This document shows positions 26,824 to 32,343 of a stretch of DNA of 32,343 nucleotides, piece after piece. Each line of letters begins with the position of its first letter. The stretch's first letter is position 1. Under the pieces are notes generated by a model. The model did no database searches. It was not told the DNA's origin and worked only from the letters and a program-made list of their open reading frames with translations. The stretch comes from Pseudomonas sp. GM74. Its GTDB lineage: Bacteria; Pseudomonadota; Gammaproteobacteria; Pseudomonadales; Pseudomonadaceae. The DNA lies in assembly GCF_000282455.1 (NCBI RefSeq), contig NZ_AKJG01000079.1, positions 1 through 32,343 of the forward strand. The letters are read 5' to 3'. Made by a program: the position numbers and the translations under genes.

Positions 26824-26833
26824 TGGATGCCTT

Positions 26834-26849
26834 TTGTTGTTTTTGTTGT
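26834..26849 (-). promoter_or_regulatory. Crc/Hfq-type A-rich motif before the porin
   Basis: On the minus strand this reads ACAACAAAAACAACAA, containing AACAACAA and AACAAAAA, both matching AANAANAA. It lies 10-26 nt before the porin ATG and overlaps the AAAAGG ribosome-binding region, the position where Hfq/Crc blocks translation in pseudomonads. Confidence 0.6.
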
Positions 26850-26935
26850 CGACGAGCCGCTCCCGCGCCGTTTGGAGTTAGCGAGGGAAGGGCGCATTTG
26901 GGGGTGTCCTGCGCCGAAGGGCGCAGGTCGGGCGT

Positions 26936-26985
26936 AAAAAAGCGCGAAGCAAAGGAGCGGACTCGCGCTCGGGGCGTCAGCCCCG
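26936..26985 (-). terminator. Double-hairpin terminator after actP
   Basis: Reading on the minus strand from the actP stop, a 6-bp hairpin (CGGGGC/GCCCCG, 26970-26985) is followed by a 7-bp stem AGCGCGA/TCGCGCT (26941-26969) and then TTTTTT (26936-26941), the layout of an intrinsic terminator. A further 8-bp stem (CCTGCGCC/GGCGCAGG, 26908-26927) lies downstream. The actP transcript should therefore mostly end before the porin gene. Confidence 0.75.
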
Positions 26986-26997
26986 GAAAAAGCAGTG

Positions 26998-28647
26998 TCA
27001 GTGACTACTGGCCATGGCAGCTCCAAGGCCGGTCTGGGCACGGACGAACTGGTCGGCATAGGCGGCGCGTTCGCGGTCGGCGCGCTCGCTGCGGTCAAGC
27101 CTGGAAGCCACCACTATGACCAGGAAGGCCAGTGGCATGGAGAACAGCGCCGGCTGGTCGTAAGGGAAGAGCGCCTGGGCATGCCCCAGTACTCCGACCC
27201 ACACCGACGGCGAGCCGATCACCAGGGCCAGGGCGCTGACCAGGCCGGTCAGGCCGCCATAGAGGGCGCCGCGTGTGGTCAGGCCGCCCCAGTACATGGC
27301 CATGATCAGTACCGGGAAATTCGCCGAGGCGGCGATGCCGAACGTCAGGCCGACCAGGAAGGCGATGTTCTGGCCCTCGAACAGAATGCCGAGGGCAATC
27401 GCAACGATGCCCAGGCAAACGGTGGCGATACGCGACACGCGCATTTCCTGTTTCTCGTCGGCGCAGCCCTTCTTCAATACCGAAGCGTAAAGGTCATGGG
27501 AGATGGCCGAGGCACCGGCCAGTGCCAGGCCGGCCACCACCGCGAGAATGGTGGCGAAAGCCACGGCAGAGAGGAAACCGAGAAACAGGTTGCCGCCCAC
27601 CGCCTTCGCCAGGTGCATGGCCACCATATTACCGCCGCCATTCATGGCCCCGCCGAGCTTGCCATCGACGTAGTACTGAGGGTCCGTGCCGACGATGACG
27701 ATGGCGGTATAGCCCAGGACGCAGACCACCAGGAAGAAGAAGCCGATGAACACTGTGGCGAACAGCACCGATTTACGCGCCTCCTTGGCATTGGGCACAG
27801 TGAAGAAACGCATCAGGATGTGCGGCAAGCCGGCAATGCCGAAGACCAGTCCGAGGGATAAGGACACCGCGTTGATCGGGTCGGCCAGCAAGGTGCCGGG
27901 GCCCATGATCTGCACGCCGCTGGCATGCACGGCCACAGCCTGGGCGGCCAGCGTCTCGAAGCTGAAGTCGAAGCGACTCAGGGCCATCAGCACCAGGGTG
28001 GTGCCGCCCGCCAGCAGCAGGACTGCCTTGGTGATCTGTACCCAAGTGGTGGCGAGCATGCCGCCGAAGATCACATAGACCAGCATCAGCAGTCCGACCA
28101 CCACCACCGCCGTGCGGTAGTCGAGACCGAACAGCAGTTTGATCAGTTGACCGGCACCGACCATCTGCACCACCAGATAGCAGCACACCACGGTCAGCGA
28201 TCCGAGGGCGGCGAAGCTGCGCACGCGGGTTTGATCGAGGCGGTAGGAGACGATGTCGGCAAAGGTGTAGCGCCCCAGGTTGCGCAAGCGCTCGGCCATC
28301 AGGAAGGTGACGATGGGCCAGCCGACGAAGAAGCCGATGATGTAGACGAAGCCGTCGTAACCCTTGGCGAATACCATGCTCGACAGGCCCAGCAGAGTGG
28401 CCGCCGACATGTAGTCACCGGCAATGGCCAGGCCGTTCTGGAAGCCGGTGATACCGCCACCGGCGCTGTAGAAATCGGCCGCGGAGCGGGTGCGTCGTGC
28501 CGCCCACCAGGTGATCAGCAGGGTGGCGAGGACGAAGACGAAAAACATGCCGATGGCGTGCAGGTTGAGCGGTTGCTTCTGCGCAATGATGGGCTCGGCA
28601 TGGGCCAGCACAGGGCTGAGGGCGAGAAGGGCGGACAGGCGTTTCAT
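26998..28647 (-). CDS. actP: Cation/acetate-type symporter, SSS family
   Basis: A 549-residue sodium:solute symporter resembling ActP. A short cleavable-looking N-terminus ([11 protein letters not shown]) precedes about 13 hydrophobic segments. The blocks [20 protein letters not shown] and [19 protein letters not shown] are characteristic of acetate permeases. It imports acetate and other short monocarboxylates with a cation across the inner membrane. The start at 28647 ([10 protein letters not shown]) has AGGAG 8 nt upstream and overlaps the DUF485 stop by 4 nt (ATGA). The frame is open far upstream, but that extension crosses the DUF485 gene and is not used. In this cluster it may carry isobutyrate or propionate rather than acetate, which is inference. 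Confidence 0.92.
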   Translation of the reverse strand: MKRLSALLALSPVLAHAEPIIAQKQPLNLHAIGMFFVFVLATLLITWWAARRTRSAADFYSAGGGITGFQNGLAIAGDYMSAATLLGLSSMVFAKGYDGFVYIIGFFVGWPIVTFLMAERLRNLGRYTFADIVSYRLDQTRVRSFAALGSLTVVCCYLVVQMVGAGQLIKLLFGLDYRTAVVVVGLLMLVYVIFGGMLATTWVQITKAVLLLAGGTTLVLMALSRFDFSFETLAAQAVAVHASGVQIMGPGTLLADPINAVSLSLGLVFGIAGLPHILMRFFTVPNAKEARKSVLFATVFIGFFFLVVCVLGYTAIVIVGTDPQYYVDGKLGGAMNGGGNMVAMHLAKAVGGNLFLGFLSAVAFATILAVVAGLALAGASAISHDLYASVLKKGCADEKQEMRVSRIATVCLGIVAIALGILFEGQNIAFLVGLTFGIAASANFPVLIMAMYWGGLTTRGALYGGLTGLVSALALVIGSPSVWVGVLGHAQALFPYDQPALFSMPLAFLVIVVASRLDRSERADRERAAYADQFVRAQTGLGAAMASSH

Positions 28648-28973
28648 GCGCGGGACTCCTGCAGGATCTGCGAGCTGAGTACATCGAAGCGGGTGTTGGC
28701 GCTGTGCACGTACCAGGCAGTGAGTAGCCAGGACAACAGGATGATCGTCACGCCGATTGGCATGCCGAGGCTGAGGTGGCTGCCGTCGTACAGCGGCAGG
28801 TGCAGCCAGGCAGGGGCGAAAGCCACCACCATGATGAAGCTGTAGTAGATAGCCAGGACCGCGCCGCTCAGCGTCCAGGCCAGCAGTGCACGCTGGCGCG
28901 CGAGGCGCTGGAACTTGGGGTTGGCCCTGACCCGTGCACAGGTCTGGACGTGGTTCGGGTGGTCGGTCGTCAT
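28644..28973 (-). CDS. DUF485 membrane protein (YjcH-like)
   Basis: A 109-residue protein of the DUF485 family. Two membrane segments (ending VVAFAPAWL, and [17 protein letters not shown]) follow the conserved [11 protein letters not shown] lead. DUF485 genes nearly always precede actP-type symporters, as yjcH does in E. coli, and the product is thought to assist that transporter. The ATG at 28973 has GGAG 7 nt upstream; an upstream in-frame start would add 30 non-conserved residues. It overlaps the symporter by ATGA, so the two are co-translated. An A-rich Crc-type motif lies about 30 nt upstream. Confidence 0.9.
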   Translation of the reverse strand: MTTDHPNHVQTCARVRANPKFQRLARQRALLAWTLSGAVLAIYYSFIMVVAFAPAWLHLPLYDGSHLSLGMPIGVTIILLSWLLTAWYVHSANTRFDVLSSQILQESRA

Positions 28974-29372
28974 GGTGAGGCTCCGCATTTGTAGTTGTTT
29001 TTGTTGTTCGGCCTTTTGAGGGGCGTACGGGTACCCGGGCAGCGACCCGATGCGGGACGCCACCTGAATGCTGATGTGCTGGAGTTATTGCCGCCCGGAG
29101 GACCTTGCGGTGGAGAGAGGGCGGTGTGCGAGGGCGGCGTGGTGCCTCGGCTCGGGCCGACGGCAGACAAGAATCGTGGCCGCGATTGCGCTGTTGCGCA
29201 GCTGCTTGTGTCCGGCGTGCAAGCCGGTGTTTATCCATGCGCTCATGCTGTCAGCCCTCGATATTTATTATTGGGGAGGGTGCCTTCCCGGCCTGAAAAC
29301 GACGCTGGCCAAGCTGGGTGAGATGCGAGTATATAAGTGCATATTTCCCATATGTATTGGCAGAAAAGCTCG
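28974..29372. other. Divergent control region (DUF485-actP / LysR)
   Basis: About 400 bp without a gene, holding the promoters of the symporter operon (minus) and the LysR gene (plus). Near the LysR start is an AT-rich island (29330-29355) with ATAT-N6-ATAT and a second ATAT repeat, a possible operator or -10 region. No convincing T-N11-A LysR box pair can be assigned by eye. Confidence 0.4.
29001..29008 (-). promoter_or_regulatory. Crc/Hfq-type A-rich motif before DUF485-actP
   Basis: The minus strand reads AACAACAA here and continues as AACAACAAAAACAAC. It lies about 28 nt before the DUF485 start and a little upstream of its GGAG. It matches AANAANAA and suggests that the symporter operon is under catabolite repression. 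Confidence 0.5.
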
Positions 29373-30329
29373 ATGGATATGCAAAAACGCACAACGCAGA
29401 ACCCACTGAACTGGGACGACTTGCGCTTTTTCCTCGAAGTTGCCCGTGCCCGCACCGCCAGCGGTGCGGCACGCCGCCTGGGAGTGGACTACACCACGGT
29501 GTCACGGCGCATCCGCGCCCTGGAGCAGTGCCTGGGCGCCCTGTTGTTCGAGAAATCGCGGACTTCCGGTTTTGTCCTGACCGTGGAGGGGCAGCGTCTG
29601 GTCGGTCACGCCGAATCCCTGGAAAGTACGCTGCTGGTAGCCTGCGAGCAGGTTTTCGGCACCACAGGGGGACTCTCCGGGCACCTGCGTATCGGCTGTA
29701 CCGAAGCCTTCGGGACCTGTTTCATCACTGCGCAGATGAGCCACTTCCTCGAGCACTACCCGAATATCTCGGCGGACATTTTGCCGGTCCCGCACTTCAT
29801 CAACCTGTCACGGCGCGAGGCGGACATCGCCATCACTCTGGAACGGCCCGAGCGTGGTCCGTACGTGTGCTCGCGGCTGTGCGACTACCGCTTGCGCCTG
29901 TATGCAACGCCGGAGTACCTGGCCAATCATCCGCCGATCAGCTGTCGCGAGGACCTGACCGGCCACCCGTTCGTGACCTACGTCGAAGACCTGGCTTTCA
30001 GCTTCAAGCTGCTTTACCTGAACGACCTGATGCCCGGCGCCAACAGCCGCCTGCGCAGCACCAGCGTGGTGGCCCATTACCACGCAGCCCTGGAAGGGCG
30101 GGCGCTGGCGATCCTGCCTTGCTTCCTCGCCGGCCCTGATCCCCGCCTGTGCGAAGTGCTGCCCGGTGAAGTGGAGATCACGCGACAATTCTGGATGTAC
30201 TACAGCGAAGATCTGCGCAAGCTGAAGCGGATCACTCTGGTGGCCGAGTACCTGCGTGCTTGTGCGGAACTGAATCGTCCGCTGCTGATGGGCGAGTCAC
30301 GAGTGATGGGCTATCTGCCGTCACCCTGA
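29373..30329 (+). CDS. LysR-family transcriptional regulator
   Basis: A LysR-type regulator of 319 residues from the chosen start. The N-terminal winged helix-turn-helix covers LNWDDLRFFLEVARARTASG through AARRLGVDYTTVSRRIRALE, and the C-terminal two-lobed effector domain begins around GHLRIGCTEAFGTC. In-frame starts at 29337 (GTG), 29352, 29373 and 29379 are possible; 29373 gives the usual LysR N-terminal length, though no strong ribosome-binding site is seen. Divergent from DUF485-actP, it is a likely activator of the symporter and perhaps the whole branched-acid block. LysR regulators responding to 3-hydroxypropionate are known beside mmsA in pseudomonads; whether this is one needs sequence comparison. 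Confidence 0.9.
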   Translation: MDMQKRTTQNPLNWDDLRFFLEVARARTASGAARRLGVDYTTVSRRIRALEQCLGALLFEKSRTSGFVLTVEGQRLVGHAESLESTLLVACEQVFGTTGGLSGHLRIGCTEAFGTCFITAQMSHFLEHYPNISADILPVPHFINLSRREADIAITLERPERGPYVCSRLCDYRLRLYATPEYLANHPPISCREDLTGHPFVTYVEDLAFSFKLLYLNDLMPGANSRLRSTSVVAHYHAALEGRALAILPCFLAGPDPRLCEVLPGEVEITRQFWMYYSEDLRKLKRITLVAEYLRACAELNRPLLMGESRVMGYLPSP

Positions 30330-30408
30330 GGGGGGAGTTGTGCAGCCAGAAGTAAAGCGAAGTGCTGGTTGGCGAAAAGACTTGAAAACAGCCATGAACA
30401 CTCAACCG

Positions 30409-30918
30409 CTATGGTTTTGCTGCGTGATCATCGTCGATGTGGGGAACGTCCGCCGGTTTCTTCTGCGGAACTATAAAACTCACAGTCGTACGGGTGAGGA
30501 TCTTGTGAGTCGGGTCGGCCACTTCAAGAAGAACCTTGTGAGTGCCGGGCGTCAATCCAACCAGGATGATCGGGTCTTCGCTGGTGTGCGCCCATGTACC
30601 TTTCCAGTCATCGACGGTCACGTGAAGGTGACCGAGACGTGGTGACACTTCAACAGCCGCTTTGCCAAATACCGGCATGATCCTGGCGTGTTCTGCTCGG
30701 TATTGGATAATGACAACACCGCGGGCGAGTGGCTCGGCAAGCGGCGGGTAGGCAATGAGTGTTGGCGCAGTCTCGGATTCCAGTGGAAGTATTGCCGGAG
30801 GGGAATCGGTGTCTGCTACCCCTTGTCCGCACACGGCTGTGCAAAAGAAGACACCCAAAGCCAGGACCAATAGATTTCCGGGGGCGAGGGACATGGTTTT
30901 TTTCCCGCGTGATTTCAT
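30409..30918 (-). CDS. Exported DUF6130-like protein
   Basis: A 169-residue protein with a signal peptide: basic KSRGKK, then a hydrophobic core to about residue 30, with cleavage near CGQG. The mature part has LAYPPLAEPLARGVVIIQYR-like spacing (PLAEPLARG then VVIIQYR), SPRLGHLHVTVDDW and GTHKVLLEVADPTHKI, which resemble the DUF6130 family of small periplasmic proteins. Function is unknown. A GHxHV segment could be a metal site, which is speculation. The start at 30918 is chosen because only it supplies the positive charges a signal peptide needs; an ATG at 30894 lacks them. It is convergent with LysR and stands alone. Confidence 0.78.
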   Translation of the reverse strand: MKSRGKKTMSLAPGNLLVLALGVFFCTAVCGQGVADTDSPPAILPLESETAPTLIAYPPLAEPLARGVVIIQYRAEHARIMPVFGKAAVEVSPRLGHLHVTVDDWKGTWAHTSEDPIILVGLTPGTHKVLLEVADPTHKILTRTTVSFIVPQKKPADVPHIDDDHAAKP

Positions 30919-31018
30919 TCAAGCCTAGATCAAACCGGGTATCTCCCAGTGTTTATTTGAAATCGAAATCACTCACGTATTTCATCCGTGCCATCCAGGC
31001 ATGTTGACCATGGACGAC

Positions 31019-31255
31019 TCAGCGCTTGTATCGCAGCGCGTCCACCACTACGCCGAAGGCTGAAGAATGCTCACGGCGATTGGGGTAGTAAAGGTGGTAA
31101 CCGGCAAATGGTTGGCACCAGTCTTCGAGTACCCGCACAAGGCTTGCGTCGGCAAGCTCCCTGGCGACCATATCTTCTGGCAGAAAACCCAAGCCGCATC
31201 CCGCGACGGCGGCGCGCAGGATCGGCCGCGTGGGCATACGCACCGGCCAGCGAAT
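31019..31255 (-). pseudogene. LysR-family regulator remnant (C-terminal end only)
   Basis: The frame encodes RAAVAGCGLGFLPEDMV, then VRVLEDWCQPFAGYHLYYP and AFGVVVDALRY, the recognisable last about 70 residues of a LysR effector domain. Nothing upstream matches: an in-frame TGA at 31256-31258 precedes it, and the continuing frame does not resemble the rest of LysR. No helix-turn-helix is present nearby. It is therefore a decayed fragment left by deletion, not a working gene. A similar DALRY ending is common in LysR proteins that control adjacent oxidoreductase genes. Confidence 0.75.
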
Positions 31256-31549
31256 TCAAATCAACGCGAGGGCTGCATCTGGTGGGCGCGCATGACGGCA
31301 ATGCCACAGTGCCCAAAAGGCCAGGATGATATGCAGCAGGGGATTTTGGCACGGACGGGCTCGCACCTTCGGGAAGGAAGGGCTTGGCTGGCGATGGATC
31401 AAGCGCAGGAGCGAAATCATGGTTCCGGATACTCCCACCGCTTGAAGGTTCATTAAATCAGCATTTGTGAACCTTTGGTTGTTGCTTGATTAAACAACTG
31501 CAGCAATGCGCCGGGGGCGTCAGCCCTGCAGATCTCGTATTTGAACCGT
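31256..31549. other. Intergenic decay region with an inverted repeat
   Basis: No convincing gene. Some of this may be the eroded 5' part of the LysR remnant, though it is no longer recognisable. AAGGTTCA (31445-31452) and TGAACCTT (31468-31475) form a perfect 8-bp inverted repeat with a 15-nt spacer, lying in unusually AT-rich sequence. It could be an operator or a weak hairpin. Confidence 0.4.
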
Positions 31550-31588
31550 AAAAAAATGCGAGGGTGGTTTCCTAGGCCTCCCTCGCAT
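31550..31588 (-). terminator. Intrinsic terminator of the exported repeat protein gene
   Basis: On the minus strand ATGCGAGGG pairs with CCCTCGCAT (arms 31580-31588 and 31556-31564), followed directly by seven T (31550-31556). It lies 19 bp after the stop codon at 31607 and is a textbook Rho-independent terminator. Confidence 0.9.
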
Positions 31589-31606
31589 CTGTTCACGCGC
31601 AAAGCC

Positions 31607-32343
31607 TCAAGCACTGCCAAAAAAGATGTCGGTATTCTGGATATGGGCCCCGACCAGGGTGATGGTGGTTGTTTGTCCGCCAGCCTCGGCAACCGTCACG
31701 ATGCCGTCTGCGCCGGTGTTGTTGATCGATTGGACAACGGCGTTCGGGTCGCCGTTGAGCACCAGCTTGTCTTGCACGCCTGGACCCGTATCGAAGCCGG
31801 TGACCTGGTACAGGTTCTCATCGACTGACAGATCGATGTTGAAGGCATCCTGTTCACCGATCGTGCCCGCCAGCCTGAAGTCGAAGGCTGCGTTGGCCGG
31901 TTCGTTGGCGAACAGGTTGGCGTCAAACGTACTTGTCGCCGAGTCCCCGTCCTTGTCCGTCAGCGTCGCGTTGAATGCCAGCCGGACATCGCTGGCCAGA
32001 CTCTCGCTCTCCTGAATGAACTGGATCACCGGAATCTTGATATCGCCCCGGCCCATCGTCAGCTGAACAGCGTCGATCAGTGACGCACCTTCCTTCTCGA
32101 CGAGGAAGGACACCTGCCCGCCAGCCTCCGGCGTCAGGGTGTTCACCTCGACGCGGTTCGAAAACGTGCCATCGGCGTAGTAGATCCTGTAGTACAGGTC
32201 CTCGGTCGCCGTGTTGTAACCCGCCACGGAGTTGTCGATGAAGACCTTCATTGCTGTCAGCAGGCTCTCTGGGTTGATGACGAAACTTTCATCGGCGGCA
32301 CTGATTGCCGCCAGGTTGTCGCCCTGGAAAACGTTGTTGGCGA
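31607..32343 (-). CDS. C-terminal part of a large exported/surface repeat protein (partial)
   Basis: About 245 residues, open to the window edge, so the N-terminus is outside; the ATG at 32251 is internal. The composition is acidic and rich in Asp, Asn, Thr and Ala with almost no Cys (none seen). The stretch LTDKDGDSATSTFDANLFAN is the kind of motif repeated in VCBS/DUF5801-type adhesins and RTX-like proteins exported by type I secretion. The C-terminus TTTITLVGAHIQNTDIFFGSA is hydrophobic and uncharged toward the end, as in type I secretion signals. It is probably the end of a giant adhesin or extracellular protein. No glycine-rich nonapeptide calcium repeat is visible in this part. Confidence 0.75.
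   Translation of the reverse strand, partial: ANNVFQGDNLAAISAADESFVINPESLLTAMKVFIDNSVAGYNTATEDLYYRIYYADGTFSNRVEVNTLTPEAGGQVSFLVEKEGASLIDAVQLTMGRGDIKIPVIQFIQESESLASDVRLAFNATLTDKDGDSATSTFDANLFANEPANAAFDFRLAGTIGEQDAFNIDLSVDENLYQVTGFDTGPGVQDKLVLNGDPNAVVQSINNTGADGIVTVAEAGGQTTTITLVGAHIQNTDIFFGSA

Noticed and set aside
29184..29202. Possible third CTGCGCAAT-type operator (reverse orientation)
   Set aside because: The repeats are imperfect and 9-10 bp apart rather than 20, and no matching -10 follows.
28648..29238. N-terminal extension of the symporter frame
   Set aside because: It runs through the DUF485 gene in another frame and has no transporter similarity; the ATG at 28647 has AGGAG and an ATGA overlap.
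31335..31360. Sigma-54-like TTGGCACG box in the decay region
   Set aside because: The -12 half does not contain GC in the right place and no gene follows on that strand.

Overview
The window reads as chromosomal DNA of a Pseudomonas, most likely of the P. fluorescens/putida type. It is GC-rich with strong G/C third-position bias. It carries OprD-family porins, an ActP/DUF485 pair, an mmsA/mmsB cluster and A-rich Crc/Hfq-type motifs in front of catabolic genes. I see no tRNA, rRNA, CRISPR array, insertion sequence or phage gene. The placement is inference from gene content.

Layout. 0-3.1 kb (all minus strand): a small zinc-ribbon membrane protein and two paralogous AraC-family regulators. 3.1-10.4 kb: a probable uptake and catabolic locus for an unknown substrate. 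It holds an OprD-type porin, a spinster-like MFS transporter, a third AraC regulator, an octopine-dehydrogenase-family enzyme overlapping a 3-hydroxyacyl-CoA-dehydrogenase-family enzyme, and a convergent EthD-domain protein. Two features tie it together. First, paired CTGCGCAAT repeats spaced exactly 20 bp, with a similar -10 at the same distance, stand before both the porin/MFS block and the dehydrogenase pair. Second, duplicated leader segments, each with a Crc-type motif and a 28-codon ORF, stand before the porin and before the MFS gene.

10.7-16.3 kb: an HD-GYP response regulator and a 1469-residue hybrid histidine kinase (HAMP-GAF-PAS-PAS-HisKA-HATPase-REC-REC-Hpt), probably one signalling operon. 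16.3-29.0 kb (all minus strand): a short branched-chain acid block. Its DNA order is TetR, chemoreceptor, acyl-CoA dehydrogenase, 3-hydroxyisobutyryl-CoA hydrolase, mmsB, mmsA, acyl-CoA synthetase, OprD porin, ActP-like symporter and DUF485 partner. Transcription runs from the DUF485 end. The enzymes would take an imported acid such as isobutyrate through isobutyryl-CoA and 3-hydroxyisobutyrate to propionyl-CoA. A separate enoyl-CoA hydratase is not present here. A LysR regulator is divergent at 29.4 kb.

30.4-32.3 kb: an exported DUF6130-like protein, a decayed LysR fragment, and the C-terminal end of a large repetitive exported or surface protein that runs off the window and ends at a clear intrinsic terminator.

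The most interesting material is regulatory: the paired leader ORFs and the matched AraC-type direct repeats. The enzyme families are known, but the substrate of the 3.1-10.4 kb locus cannot be named from sequence alone.
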